Shown: positions 16,758 through 26,446 of the stretch, piece by piece
Position numbering within the stretch: the first letter of the stretch is position 1
Layout: the number at the start of each line of letters is the position of its first letter
From: Collibacillus ludicampi
Lineage (GTDB): Bacteria; Bacillota; Bacilli; Tumebacillales; BOQE01
Assembly (NCBI RefSeq): GCF_023705585.1
Contig: NZ_BOQE01000001.1
Coordinates: forward strand, 2,307,001-2,371,000
DNA: 64,000 nt
Reading direction: 5' to 3'
Position numbers and translations under genes: made by a program
Notes under the pieces: generated by a model
What the model saw: the letters and a program-made list of their open reading frames with translations, nothing else
Database searches by the model: none
What the model was told of the DNA's origin: nothing

Positions 16758-17438
16758 ATGTTTAGCGATGATCGGTCACAACGAATCATTGAAATTCTCA
16801 CTCAATCGTTTGTTCCTTTATTGCAAGCGTTTGTCGAAGTTACCGTGCCCTTAACAATCATCTCGTTTGCTTTGGGATTGCTTCTCGCGCTATTTACGGC
16901 ACTGGCTCGATTATCGAACATTAAACCGCTTGTAGGTATCATGCGGTTTTATGTTTGGATCATTCGGGGGACTCCATTGCTCGTCCAATTGTTCATTATC
17001 TTTTACGGACTCCCGAGTGTAGGAATCACCATCAATGCGTTCCCGGCTGCCGTGATCGGTTTTGTACTGAGTGTGGGGGCGTACAATTCGGAAATCATCC
17101 GTGCGGCCATCCTTTCGATCCCGAAAGGACAATGGGAAGCCGCGTACTCGATGGGCATGACGTACGCACAGGCATTGCGCCGGATCATTTTGCCGCAGGC
17201 CGCTCGGGTATCCATCCCGCCCCTGGCTAACAGTTTTATCAGTCTGGTGAAAGATACCTCTTTGGCCGCAACGATCACCGTGACCGAGATGTTCCGCGTG
17301 GCTCAGCAGATTACCGCCGTCACGTATGAGCCGCTGGTTCTGTATTGCGAGGCAGCCTTTGTCTATTTGATTTTCTGTACGATTCTTTCATCCGTACAGG
17401 CCCGGTTGGAAAAACGATTCGACCGCTATGTCGCGTAA
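16758..17438 (+). CDS. tcyB: Cystine-type ABC transporter, permease
   Basis: This 226-residue polar amino acid permease has five membrane segments. The start region reads SFVPLLQAFVEVTVPLTIISF and the EAA loop that contacts the ATPase is EAAYSMGMTYAQALRRIILPQ. It forms the membrane channel between TcyA-like and TcyC-like partners. Ribosome site agggtg precedes ATG. Length is usual for HisM/TcyB proteins. Confidence 0.92.
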   Translation: MFSDDRSQRIIEILTQSFVPLLQAFVEVTVPLTIISFALGLLLALFTALARLSNIKPLVGIMRFYVWIIRGTPLLVQLFIIFYGLPSVGITINAFPAAVIGFVLSVGAYNSEIIRAAILSIPKGQWEAAYSMGMTYAQALRRIILPQAARVSIPPLANSFISLVKDTSLAATITVTEMFRVAQQITAVTYEPLVLYCEAAFVYLIFCTILSSVQARLEKRFDRYVA

Positions 17439-17453
17439 CGGGACGGAGGAATC

Positions 17454-18200
17454 ATGATGATTACGATTCGCAATCTGCATAAACGATTCGATGATCGGGA
17501 AGTGCTCAGAGGGATCGACTTGCATGTCGAGGCGGGAAGCACGGTGGTGATAATCGGACCGTCGGGATCCGGGAAGACAACGCTTTTGCGGTGCATCAAT
17601 CTTTTGGAGACCCCAACGAGCGGGACGATTACGCTTGGTGAGCATACGATCTCCTTTGATGAGAATCAAACGGTGAAGAAAGACGTTGTGATCGCTTTGC
17701 GCAAACAAACGGGAATGGTCTTTCAAAACTATCATCTGTTCCCGCATATGACCGCGCTGGAAAATGTGATGGAAGGCCAGGTCACTGTTCTCAAACGATC
17801 GAAAGAGTTTGCCCGTGAAAAAGCTCTTCAATTGTTGGACAAAGTCGGTTTGAAAGATCGCGCAGATATGTATCCCCATCAACTCTCCGGCGGACAGCAA
17901 CAACGCGTGGGGATTGCTCGCGCGATGGCCATGGATCCTGCAGTACTCTTGTTTGATGAGCCAACATCCGCACTGGATCCGGAGCTCGTCGGCGAAGTAT
18001 TAAAAGTGATGAAAGAATTGGCGCGTGAAGGCATGACGATGGTCGTTGTCACACATGAGATGAACTTCGCTCGCGAAGTTGCCGATCAAGTCGTATTTGT
18101 GGATCAAGGCGTCATCGTTGAACAAGGGACGCCGGAGCAGATCTTTCTTCACTCCAATAACGAACGTACGTTGCAGTTTCTAAACAAACTGAAACATTAA
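17454..18200 (+). CDS. tcyC: Cystine-type ABC transporter, ATP-binding protein
   Basis: This 248-residue ABC ATPase powers the cystine importer. Walker A is GPSGSGKTT, the Q-loop lies in [12 protein letters not shown], the signature is LSGGQQQRV, Walker B is [13 protein letters not shown] and the H-loop is VVVTHEM. Two ATGs occur in tandem at the start, behind gggacggagg. The operon ends at a strong terminator at 18212-18243. Confidence 0.93.
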   Translation: MMITIRNLHKRFDDREVLRGIDLHVEAGSTVVIIGPSGSGKTTLLRCINLLETPTSGTITLGEHTISFDENQTVKKDVVIALRKQTGMVFQNYHLFPHMTALENVMEGQVTVLKRSKEFAREKALQLLDKVGLKDRADMYPHQLSGGQQQRVGIARAMAMDPAVLLFDEPTSALDPELVGEVLKVMKELAREGMTMVVVTHEMNFAREVADQVVFVDQGVIVEQGTPEQIFLHSNNERTLQFLNKLKH

Positions 18201-18211
18201 AGTAATGGAAG

Positions 18212-18243
18212 AACGCTTGGGCTTAGGCCCAGGCGTTTTCTTT
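18212..18243 (+). terminator. Terminator of the cystine operon
   Basis: aacgcttgggc (18212-18222) pairs with gcccaggcgtt (18227-18237), followed by TTTCTTTTC. Confidence 0.9.
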
Positions 18244-18378
18244 TCTCGTGACCCTTGCTGATGGGAAACGTTCATTTTTACCTGGGTTTATTTATCAAAT
18301 CATTTGCTATATTATTAAACTTGCACTCGCTCATGAGAGAAAGGGATAGAATACCTGAGAAGGAAGGGGGAGTCCAGA

Positions 18379-19350
18379 ATGCGTCAAACGATCGTTTTTA
18401 TTGCCGCACTCGTTCTATTCGTTCTACTTATTGTACTATTATTTTTCTTTGGTCGAACCATTAACAAAATGACATTGACCACACGGACGGTTGATCAAGA
18501 GAACGTGAAACCCAACGCTTATCATTTCGTCTTGATTTCGGAACAGTTTGACAACCCTTACTGGCGGTCTGTGGAACAAGGGGCTCAAGATGCCGCCAAG
18601 GAAAGGCATGTCACCTTGGAATACATGGGTCCTTTTCGCAGCAACATTGACGACCACTTGAAGATTCTCGATCAGGCGATCGCGGCGAAAGTGGACGGCA
18701 TTCTCGTCCAAGGATTGAACGACTCGCTGTACGCACCGGTGATTAATAAAGCGATCGAGCGGGGGATTCCCGTAATTACCGTCGATACGGATGCACCGAG
18801 CAGCAGAAGACTGTCATATGTAGGCACCGATAATTATCAGGCAGGTCTCGATCTAGGAAAGGAAGTGGTACGAATCTTGCGGGGAAAAGGACGTATCGCC
18901 ATCATAACGGGGACGTTTGGCACTACCAATCAAGAGATGCGCGTGAAAGGAATTAAGGACGCGGTGAGAGATGCGGATATACAAATCGTCAGCATTCGTT
19001 CTTCTCAGATTTCACGGATTCAGGCGACCGAACAAACGAACCAGATTTTGTCTGCTTATCCGGATCTTGATGCGATCGTCGGTACGAGCGCGACGGATGC
19101 TTTGGGTATCTATGATGCGGTGAAAGAGAGAAGCAATACGCACCTGAAAATCATCGGTTTCGATGATCTGACACAGACATTAACATTGTTGAACGAAGGC
19201 AAGATCGCTGCTACGATCATTCAGAAACCTTACTGGATGGGGTATCGGGCGGTGAACCTTCTCGCGGATGTGAAAGAAGGGAAGACGATTCAACCCAGGG
19301 TTTATACAGGCACGCAAATTTTAGAAAGAAAAGATGTGATTGGACGGTGA
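18379..19350 (+). CDS. Membrane-anchored sugar-binding sensor (XylFII-like) of a three-component system
   Basis: This 323-residue periplasmic-binding-fold protein (RbsB/XylF-like, DQAIAAKVDGILVQG and ERGIPVITVDTDAPSSRR) is tethered by one N-terminal helix (about 4-27) and has no lipobox, so it is a fixed extracellular sensor and not a transport subunit. It overlaps the histidine kinase gene by 4 bp. Clostridial XylFII-LytS-YesN systems use such a protein to present xylose to the kinase and switch on xylFGH, and xylFGH follows here. The link to xylose is by analogy and context. Ribosome site aaggaaggggg. Confidence 0.82.
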   Translation: MRQTIVFIAALVLFVLLIVLLFFFGRTINKMTLTTRTVDQENVKPNAYHFVLISEQFDNPYWRSVEQGAQDAAKERHVTLEYMGPFRSNIDDHLKILDQAIAAKVDGILVQGLNDSLYAPVINKAIERGIPVITVDTDAPSSRRLSYVGTDNYQAGLDLGKEVVRILRGKGRIAIITGTFGTTNQEMRVKGIKDAVRDADIQIVSIRSSQISRIQATEQTNQILSAYPDLDAIVGTSATDALGIYDAVKERSNTHLKIIGFDDLTQTLTLLNEGKIAATIIQKPYWMGYRAVNLLADVKEGKTIQPRVYTGTQILERKDVIGR

Positions 19351-20831
19351 ATATTCGCACGAAACTGTTGGTATTTATCCTATTGCTCGTGATCCTGTTA
19401 AACAGCGTATCTCTATTTCTGTATCAAAATGCGCGTTCGATTCAAAACGGATATAGCGAAATCATGGAACGGTTCGTCTTATTGAATCAAATTAGCAAAT
19501 ACGTAGATAATAATTTGCGAATATTGAATCTTTATGTTATTGAACGGAGCCAATCGGATCTTGTCCAATTCAAGACCAGCCAGGACCAATTGATCAATGC
19601 GCTGAAAGATCTGGATCGAATTGTGGAACGAAGTGACAATCAGCTGGCATTGGCAAACTTACGCCACATGATTGAGACTTTTATCCAAGAAGAGAATCGG
19701 ACATTGCAGGCGATCATGAATAAACAAAACGAGTACACGATCCATTTTGAAGAAGCGGAAAAAGTGTCCGGCTACATACGCGAACAATCACAAAAGCTGT
19801 TGATGATCGAACTGGATGCGTATCACCCGATTTTCCAGACAATTGTCCAAAGCAATCTGCAATTGAACCGGATCGGTATCGGAATCTTTTTTGTGTCAAC
19901 CATCCTTTCGATATTATTTGCCGTCTGGTTTTCCAAGGGAATCACCGATCCGATTCACCGCTTGGTCAAGGCGGCAAACCGCATCTCACGCGGTGAGCTT
20001 GAGTTCATCGACATGGATTTCAAGATCACGGCGAAAGATGAGGTGGGACGGCTCGCGGATGCTTTTCAGCGCATGCAGCGCAATATTCACGATTTGGTCA
20101 TCGAGATCCAACACAAGGCGAACATTGAAAAAGAATTGAAGGAACAGGCACTCAAACATGCGGAAGTGGATCGCATGATTAAAGAGTTGGAGCTCAAAAC
20201 GTTACAAAGCCAGATCAATCCCCATTTTCTGTTCAATACATTAAACTCTTTGGCAAAATTGGCTTATATTGAGGGGGCTGAACAAACCAGCGAGTTGACG
20301 ACATCCGTGGCGAATCTGTTGCGTTACAACTTGCGCAAACTTGACCGTCCCGTGACCCTGCGGGAAGAAGTGCAGCATGTCAAAGAGTATCTTGCCATCC
20401 AGAAAGCGCGGTTCCGTGATCGGGTGACCTATGAAATCGACATCGACGAACGTTTTCTCGATGTGTTGATCCCTAGTCTTACACTTCAGCCCATTGTGGA
20501 GAACGCGTTTATTCACGGAATCGAAAGCCTTGAGCAGGGAGCCCGTATCCGTCTCGTGGTCACAGGCGGGGATGACAAGGTCGAGATGCGGGTGGAAGAT
20601 AACGGGATCGGCATGGAAGAAGATGTGGTAAACCGCCTTCTTACGGATGTTGAAATCCAAAAACGTCATGGTCATTCCACTGGCCTTGGTTTGCAGAATG
20701 TATGGAAGCGTCTGCAGCTTTTTTATCAGCAGGAACCTTTCATTCGAATTGTAAGCAAAAGGGGAATGGGTACAAGTGTACAGATTACGATTCCGTACTC
20801 CAGAACAGGTGAGGTGATGGAACATGCTTAA
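19347..20831 (+). CDS. LytS/YesM-type sensor histidine kinase
   Basis: This 494-residue kinase starts at a GTG that overlaps the stop of the sensor gene. Membrane helices lie at about 6-26 and 174-197, enclosing an all-helical extracytoplasmic domain. A HAMP linker follows, then the His_kinase domain with QSQINPHFLFNTLNSLAKLA (phospho-histidine near 292) and an ATPase domain with VENAFIHGIE, VEDNGIGM and GLGLQNVWKRL. The extracytoplasmic part probably docks the sugar-binding partner. It overlaps the response regulator by 8 bp, giving a tightly coupled trio. Confidence 0.93.
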   Translation: MNIRTKLLVFILLLVILLNSVSLFLYQNARSIQNGYSEIMERFVLLNQISKYVDNNLRILNLYVIERSQSDLVQFKTSQDQLINALKDLDRIVERSDNQLALANLRHMIETFIQEENRTLQAIMNKQNEYTIHFEEAEKVSGYIREQSQKLLMIELDAYHPIFQTIVQSNLQLNRIGIGIFFVSTILSILFAVWFSKGITDPIHRLVKAANRISRGELEFIDMDFKITAKDEVGRLADAFQRMQRNIHDLVIEIQHKANIEKELKEQALKHAEVDRMIKELELKTLQSQINPHFLFNTLNSLAKLAYIEGAEQTSELTTSVANLLRYNLRKLDRPVTLREEVQHVKEYLAIQKARFRDRVTYEIDIDERFLDVLIPSLTLQPIVENAFIHGIESLEQGARIRLVVTGGDDKVEMRVEDNGIGMEEDVVNRLLTDVEIQKRHGHSTGLGLQNVWKRLQLFYQQEPFIRIVSKRGMGTSVQITIPYSRTGEVMEHA

Positions 20832-22386
20832 ACTTTTGCTTGTCGATGATGAACCATTGGAACGGGAAGGCTTGGAAATGATGATTAACAGGGAACTGCC
20901 GGGGGTATGGCAGTGCATTCACGCGGAGAACGGCAGGAGGGCCGTCGAATTGGCGGAAATACACCAGCCGGACGTGATTTTTATGGATATCCGCATGCCG
21001 GGTGTATCCGGTTTGGAAGCCTTGAAGTTCATCAAACAAAAATGTCCGGATGCGCGAATGGTACTGGTGACTGCGTATGAACAGTTTGAGTACGCACGTG
21101 AAGCGATTCGTATGGGGGTGAAAGAGTATCTCTTAAAACCGGCGAGAAAAGAGCAGGTATTGAGTCTTTTGCAGCGTTTGCGAGAGGAACTGTCTGAAGA
21201 GAGGCAGAGGCGCGATTCCGAACAACAAATGAAACAAAAACTAACGAATTTCATACAACTCGCGGAAAGTGAAATTGCATATGCGCTCATTTTTGACCCG
21301 TTGCAAGAAGAAAGAGGAAAGGAGCTTTTTGCTTATTTGGACCTTCCCGTTGCCGGCGGTTATGCGTTAACCTTGTCATTTCCCGCTACTCAAGGCGAAT
21401 CGATGAGCTTCTTGAACGAAAAAAGGAAGCGCGTGTATCACAGTATAAAGAATTTTGTGAAAACGATGCATCAGGCAGTGGTCAGCCCGTTTGTCGGTAA
21501 TCATGTGAGCTGTTTTGTTCTGGAACCTAACCTTCCCTACAGCGATTACCGTTCTCAATCGACGTACCTCGCCCGCGTCTTGTTGAATCGTTTGAAAACC
21601 GATTTCAACGTAACGGTCAATGTGGGAATCGGCAGACAAGCGACATCATACGAGGAATTGAGACGTTCTTATCTGGAATCGTTCGCTGCCTCTCAAGGGA
21701 ATGTGAGCGGGCGTATTCGTTATTATGAGGCGATGGGAGCGCAGGATAAAGAGGCGATTCTTCCCGTAGAGGACATTCGACCTCTTGTGGATGCCTTGTT
21801 GCAAGGTGAACAGCAAAAGGCTGTCGACATCCTGTTAGACGTTTGGCATCGTCTCGGTTTCGATGAAATCCTTCATGCAGATAACGGATTGCGTTTTTTT
21901 ATTGAGCTGTTTGCTATTCTGCAATGGCATTTATTCGAAATGGGAATCGTGATTGAGAAACCCCCGGTGTTCTCCCAAACAATGTCATCCGAACAATGGC
22001 TGATGATTGCGTGCCGGGAGATTCATGCATGGTGTCGTCTGATTCGATTGAAGAAGGAGGAGAAGCAGACCGATTGTATCGCGCGTATGAAAGAATACTT
22101 GGCCGAGAGCTATATGAAAGACCTTACGCTTGAACAAGCGGCCGAGTATGTGAATCTCAGTCCATACTATTTTAGCAAGCTGTTCAAACAACATACGGGA
22201 GAAACGTTCATCGACTATCTTACCCGTTTGCGCATCGAGAAGGCGAAAGAACTGATTCGCAATCCCGAAAAGAGTTTGAAAGAAATCTGTTATCTCGTGG
22301 GATACCGCAACCCGGCTTATTTCAGCCGTGTGTTTAAAAAATGGGTGGGGCAAACACCGAGTGAATACCGCGCCCGTTTTGAGTGA
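20824..22386 (+). CDS. YesN-type response regulator with AraC DNA-binding domain
   Basis: This 520-residue regulator has an N-terminal receiver with the acidic pair LLVDDEPLEREG and the phosphoacceptor aspartate in DVIFMDIRMPG (about residue 54-55), a long linker with a degenerate middle domain (about 140-400), and a C-terminal AraC-type double helix-turn-helix (about 415-518) ending FKKWVGQTPSEYRARFE. Once phosphorylated by the adjacent kinase it should activate transcription; the nearest target is xylFGH, which begins 124 bp downstream. Confidence 0.93.
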   Translation: MLKLLLVDDEPLEREGLEMMINRELPGVWQCIHAENGRRAVELAEIHQPDVIFMDIRMPGVSGLEALKFIKQKCPDARMVLVTAYEQFEYAREAIRMGVKEYLLKPARKEQVLSLLQRLREELSEERQRRDSEQQMKQKLTNFIQLAESEIAYALIFDPLQEERGKELFAYLDLPVAGGYALTLSFPATQGESMSFLNEKRKRVYHSIKNFVKTMHQAVVSPFVGNHVSCFVLEPNLPYSDYRSQSTYLARVLLNRLKTDFNVTVNVGIGRQATSYEELRRSYLESFAASQGNVSGRIRYYEAMGAQDKEAILPVEDIRPLVDALLQGEQQKAVDILLDVWHRLGFDEILHADNGLRFFIELFAILQWHLFEMGIVIEKPPVFSQTMSSEQWLMIACREIHAWCRLIRLKKEEKQTDCIARMKEYLAESYMKDLTLEQAAEYVNLSPYYFSKLFKQHTGETFIDYLTRLRIEKAKELIRNPEKSLKEICYLVGYRNPAYFSRVFKKWVGQTPSEYRARFE

Positions 22387-22422
22387 TTAAAAAACAAAAT
22401 AGTACAACACATCGCAAGATAA

Positions 22423-22436
22423 TGTAAGCGTTTTAA
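22423..22436. promoter_or_regulatory. cre-like site 1 upstream of xylF
   Basis: TGTAAGCGTTTTAA has one mismatch to the catabolite-response consensus TGWAANCGNTNWCA. Confidence 0.5.
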
Positions 22437-22469
22437 AGTCAACGCCCTCACATTCGTTGATAGGATACA

Positions 22470-22483
22470 AGTAAGCGTTATCA
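22470..22483. promoter_or_regulatory. cre-like site 2 upstream of xylF
   Basis: AGTAAGCGTTATCA has one mismatch to the CcpA-site consensus. It shares GTAAGCGTT with site 1, 46 bp away, so the pair could instead be YesN-type activator repeats. Confidence 0.5.
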
Positions 22484-22509
22484 AAACGAAAATATGGGGG
22501 CGAAAACAC

Positions 22510-23604
22510 ATGAACAACTGGAAGAAAAGGGCAACAAACGTTGTATTGACCACGATTTTAGCCGGAGGGTTGACGGCATGTTCGGTCGTAAATTCGGGTT
22601 CCAACGCGAAACCTGCCGATGCTCCGAAAGGCGATAACAAGAAAATTGTTGTCGGTTTTTCTATGGATACGCTGAAAGAGGAGCGCTGGCAAAAAGACAA
22701 AGAACTGTTTGAGAAAAAAGTGAAGGAACTTGGCGGGGAAGTGAAAACGCTCGCAGCTAACAGTGACAGTGCCACTCAATTGAGTCAGGCAGAACAATTG
22801 ATAAGTGAAGGCGTCAACGTATTGGTCGTCGTACCTTATAATGCGGAAGCGGCGGCACAGATCGTCAAGAAAGCGCATGATGCGGGGATCAAAGTATTGT
22901 CGTATGACCGCTTGATCAAAAATGCGGATGTCGATCTCTATGTATCGTTCGACAACGTTCGCGTGGGTGAGATGCAGGCGAAAGCGATCGTGGAGAAAGC
23001 GCCGAAAGGGAACTACGTATACATCGGTGGAGCGGATACGGATAATAACGCAATCCTTTTCCGCCAGGGCGCGATGAACGTATTGAAGCCTCTGGAACAA
23101 AAAGGAGATATCAAGATCGTATATGATCAGTATTCGAAAGATTGGAAACCGGAAGAAGCGCTCAAAAATATGGAAAATGCTTTGACCGCCAATAAAAACA
23201 ATATACAAGCGGTCGTCGCGGCTAATGACGGCACGGCAGGCGGCGTCGTTCAAGCGCTTAAAGAACAGAACCTTGCCGGAAAAGTTCCCGTTTCCGGTCA
23301 GGATGCCGAACTGGCAGCCCTCCAGCGTATCCTCGAAGGCACACAAACCATGACCATCTATAAACCGATCTCCAAAGAAGCGACATTAGCGGCAGAACTG
23401 GCAATGAAGATGGGGAAAGGAGAACCGGTGAATGAGGCGAATCAGAAGGTGAATAACGGCAAAACCGACGTACCTTCCGTGCTGCTTGATCCGATCGTTG
23501 TGACGAAAGATAACATTGTCGATACGGTAATCAAAGATGGCTATCAGAGATTGGAAGAAGTATACAAATATGTACCGAAGGATCAGTGGCCGAAGACGAA
23601 CTGA
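22510..23604 (+). CDS. xylF: D-xylose ABC transporter, substrate-binding lipoprotein
   Basis: This 364-residue protein captures D-xylose outside the membrane. A lipoprotein signal ends at LTAC (cysteine near 24), followed by a disordered linker and a type I periplasmic-binding fold. It is closer to XylF than to RbsB: IVVGFSMDTLKEERWQKD, VLSYDRLIKNADVDLYVSFD, VAANDGTAGG and VSGQDAELAALQRI are xylose-type signatures. Two cre-like sites precede it. The 3' end overlaps an upstream open extension of xylG. Confidence 0.93.
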   Translation: MNNWKKRATNVVLTTILAGGLTACSVVNSGSNAKPADAPKGDNKKIVVGFSMDTLKEERWQKDKELFEKKVKELGGEVKTLAANSDSATQLSQAEQLISEGVNVLVVVPYNAEAAAQIVKKAHDAGIKVLSYDRLIKNADVDLYVSFDNVRVGEMQAKAIVEKAPKGNYVYIGGADTDNNAILFRQGAMNVLKPLEQKGDIKIVYDQYSKDWKPEEALKNMENALTANKNNIQAVVAANDGTAGGVVQALKEQNLAGKVPVSGQDAELAALQRILEGTQTMTIYKPISKEATLAAELAMKMGKGEPVNEANQKVNNGKTDVPSVLLDPIVVTKDNIVDTVIKDGYQRLEEVYKYVPKDQWPKTN

Positions 23605-23645
23605 TGAGGCTTTCTTCAAGACCTATAAGGCGGGTGATGGGGGAC

Positions 23646-25157
23646 ATGTATGCACTGGAAATGAACGGGATAACGAAAGAGTTCCCCGGGGTGAAAGCGC
23701 TCAATCAGGTAAGCTTTAAAGTGCGTCCGGGGGAAATCCACGCATTATGCGGCGAGAATGGAGCGGGCAAATCGACATTGATGAAGGTGCTTTCCGGTTT
23801 ATATCCGGCCGGAACGTACGAAGGGGATATCTATGTCTTTGGCGAACGCAAGGAGTTTCAATCAATCAAAGATGCGGAAGATGCCGGAATTGTCATTATC
23901 CATCAGGAATTGGCGCTCGTCAAAGAATTGACGGTAGGAGAGAATCTGTTCCTTGGCGCTGAACCTGGAAAATACGGACTCGTAGATTGGAATGAAATGT
24001 ACGTCCAAACGAAGAAATGGCTTGAGCGCGTGGGGTTGCAAGTGAGTCCCGATACGAAAGCGGGAAGACTGGGCATCGGGCAACAGCAGCTTGTTGAGAT
24101 CGCCAAAGCACTTGCCAAGAATGCGAGGATTCTCATCCTGGACGAGCCGACAGCCGCCTTGACTGAGAGTGAAGTGGAAACGCTGGTGCATATTCTTGAC
24201 CAACTGCGCCAATCGGGTGTGGCGTGCATCTACATTTCTCACAAATTAAACGAAGTCTTTCGCCTGGCAGACACGATCACCGTCCTGCGGGATGGTCAAT
24301 CGGTGGCGACCCATCCGGCTTCGGAACTTAACGAAGATCGGGTGATCGCCCTGATGGTCGGCCGTGAATTAACGGAGCGCTACCCGTATGTGCAAAGGAA
24401 AGCGGGGGACGTGGTACTCGAAGTCAGCGATTATGTCGTCTATGATGAACATGATCCGACAAAAAAACGGATCGATGGTGTCTCGTTCCGCCTCCATAAG
24501 GGGGAAATCTTGGGGATTGCCGGCCTCATGGGGGCCGGTAGAACGGAACTGGCTATGAGTCTCTTCGGTGCGTACGGGGGACAGAAGGAAGGCTCTGTCA
24601 AGGTTGAGAACCAATCGGTACGCATACACACGGTTTCCGATGCGATTCGTGCGGGCATCGCGTATGTGTCGGAAGACCGCAAACGGTTCGGCCTTGTTCT
24701 GGGTATGGATGTGAAGACGAATATCACGCTTCCGAACATGGATGAGATCAGCTACGCCGGAGTGGTCAACCATAACGAGGAGATCAAACATGCGCAACAG
24801 TACCGAGAAGATTTGCGCATAAAAACCGCTTCATTGGAAACGGCTGTAGGTACATTGTCAGGAGGAAACCAACAGAAAGTGGTTCTCAGTAAATGGCTGA
24901 TGGCCAATCCAAAGATTCTCATATTGGATGAGCCTACACGCGGGATCGATGTGGGTGCCAAATACGAAATCTATAACCTGATGAATCAACTGGTAGAACA
25001 AGGTGTGGCTGTGATTATGATTTCTTCGGAACTTCCGGAAATTTTAGGAATGAGCGATCGGATTCTGGTGATGCATGAAGGAAAAATCACGGCAGAATTC
25101 TCGCGCGAAGAGGCCTCACAAGAAGCGATCATGGTGGCAGCAACGGGAGGGAGGTAA
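23646..25157 (+). CDS. xylG: D-xylose ABC transporter, duplicated ATP-binding protein
   Basis: This 503-residue protein has two ABC domains. The first has GENGAGKSTL, an IGQQQLVEIAKAL signature and ILILDEPTAAL. The second has the degenerate P-loop GLMGAGRTEL typical of sugar ABC tandem ATPases, then LSGGNQQKVVLSKWL and ILDEPTRGIDVGAK. The frame is open from 23586, inside xylF. I favour ATG 23646 (MYALEMNGITKEFPG); ATG 23637, nine bases earlier, is equally possible because the only ribosome-like site, aaggcgg, lies at 23627. Confidence 0.92.
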   Translation: MYALEMNGITKEFPGVKALNQVSFKVRPGEIHALCGENGAGKSTLMKVLSGLYPAGTYEGDIYVFGERKEFQSIKDAEDAGIVIIHQELALVKELTVGENLFLGAEPGKYGLVDWNEMYVQTKKWLERVGLQVSPDTKAGRLGIGQQQLVEIAKALAKNARILILDEPTAALTESEVETLVHILDQLRQSGVACIYISHKLNEVFRLADTITVLRDGQSVATHPASELNEDRVIALMVGRELTERYPYVQRKAGDVVLEVSDYVVYDEHDPTKKRIDGVSFRLHKGEILGIAGLMGAGRTELAMSLFGAYGGQKEGSVKVENQSVRIHTVSDAIRAGIAYVSEDRKRFGLVLGMDVKTNITLPNMDEISYAGVVNHNEEIKHAQQYREDLRIKTASLETAVGTLSGGNQQKVVLSKWLMANPKILILDEPTRGIDVGAKYEIYNLMNQLVEQGVAVIMISSELPEILGMSDRILVMHEGKITAEFSREEASQEAIMVAATGGR

Positions 25158-26354
25158 ATGAAATCCATGAAAAACGCGGCGCAGACTGTCAACGTGGAGA
25201 CAGTCCATGAGAATCGCTTCAGGTTTCAATTGGGCAAAATTGATATACGTGCATATACCATGGTTGCCGCATTATTGGTAATCTGGATATTTTTTGATTT
25301 GGTCGACAGTACGTTTTTGACGGCAAGAAATATGTCGAATCTCTTTACACAGATGTCCGTCACATCGATCCTGGCGATCGGTATGGTCTTGATCATAGTC
25401 GCAGGTCATATCGATTTGTCTGTAGGCTCTGTCGTCGGTTTGACAGGCGGCGTGGCTGCCATCCTGAGTACGTGGTTAGGGTGTTCTACACCCGTTGTCA
25501 TCTTGGGTACTCTGGCAACAGGGTTGCTGATTGGTCTGTTGCAAGGCTCGCTGATCGCTTACCGGGGGATCCCCGCATTCATTGTTACGCTGGGGGGTAT
25601 GCTCGCGTTTCGCGGTGTTCTCATGGGGGTTACGAAAAGTACGACGATCGCTGTTTCCGATCCCGCATTTCTCATGATCGGAAGCGCTTATTTTTCCCAA
25701 GGATTCGGTTTGGTGCTCGGTTTGATCGCGATCGCCGTCATCATTTATAGCATCTGGCGGAAGCGCACAGTCCGAAGCAAATATGGGTTTGCAGTATCCC
25801 CGCTTGCTTCCGATCTTTTGAGAATGTTGCTTTACAGCGGACTCGTACTTGCTTTTGTATTGACGATGAACGCTTACAAGGGAATTCCTTTTCCGATCAC
25901 GTTTGTCATCATCGTTGCTCTGCTCTTTTCTTTCATCGCCAATCGCACCAAGTTTGGTCGTCATGTCTATGCGATCGGCGGAAATCCGGAAGCAGCGCGT
26001 CTTTCAGGGATTCATATCCAATCAAGAGTCCTCGTTCTCTTTCTTTTCATGGGGCTCTTATCTGCTGTCGCCGCGTTGATCCTGACTTCCCGCTTGGGAT
26101 CCGCCACGATTACTGCCGGACAAAACTACGAATTGGATGCAATCGCCGCAGCGGTGATTGGCGGAACCAGCCTCATGGGCGGTTCGGGAACGATCGTCGG
26201 TGCCATTATCGGTGCGTTGATTATGTCCAGCCTTGACAACGGCATGAGCTTAATGGGACTTGAAACCTTTTGGCAATATATCGTGAAGGGGACGATTCTC
26301 GTAATTGCCGTATGGTTCGATATCGCCAGCCGGAGAAAGAACAGTGTACGGTAG
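25158..26354 (+). CDS. xylH: D-xylose ABC transporter, permease
   Basis: This 398-residue permease of the ribose/xylose (BPD_transp_2) class starts one base after the xylG stop, behind gggaggtaa. About ten to eleven membrane segments are predicted. Family motifs are GHIDLSVGSVVGLTGG, IPAFIVTLGGMLAFRG, GRHVYAIGGNPEAARLSGI and AAVIGGTSLMGGSGTIVGAIIG. A long loop near residues 195-220 is typical of XylH compared with RbsC. A 17-bp hairpin follows the gene. Confidence 0.94.
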   Translation: MKSMKNAAQTVNVETVHENRFRFQLGKIDIRAYTMVAALLVIWIFFDLVDSTFLTARNMSNLFTQMSVTSILAIGMVLIIVAGHIDLSVGSVVGLTGGVAAILSTWLGCSTPVVILGTLATGLLIGLLQGSLIAYRGIPAFIVTLGGMLAFRGVLMGVTKSTTIAVSDPAFLMIGSAYFSQGFGLVLGLIAIAVIIYSIWRKRTVRSKYGFAVSPLASDLLRMLLYSGLVLAFVLTMNAYKGIPFPITFVIIVALLFSFIANRTKFGRHVYAIGGNPEAARLSGIHIQSRVLVLFLFMGLLSAVAALILTSRLGSATITAGQNYELDAIAAAVIGGTSLMGGSGTIVGAIIGALIMSSLDNGMSLMGLETFWQYIVKGTILVIAVWFDIASRRKNSVR

Positions 26355-26379
26355 ATGTAAAATATCTTTGAAAAAATGT

Positions 26380-26420
26380 GCCCTATAAAGATGTTCCGAT
26401 GACGAACATCTTTATAGGGC
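26380..26420 (+). terminator. Hairpin terminator after xylH
   Basis: A perfect 17-bp stem gccctataaagatgttc / gaacatctttatagggc has a 7-nt loop. The tail is ATTATTATT and not a pure T-run. Confidence 0.7.
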
Positions 26421-26446
26421 ATTATTATTCGGCTGAGAAATGCTTT

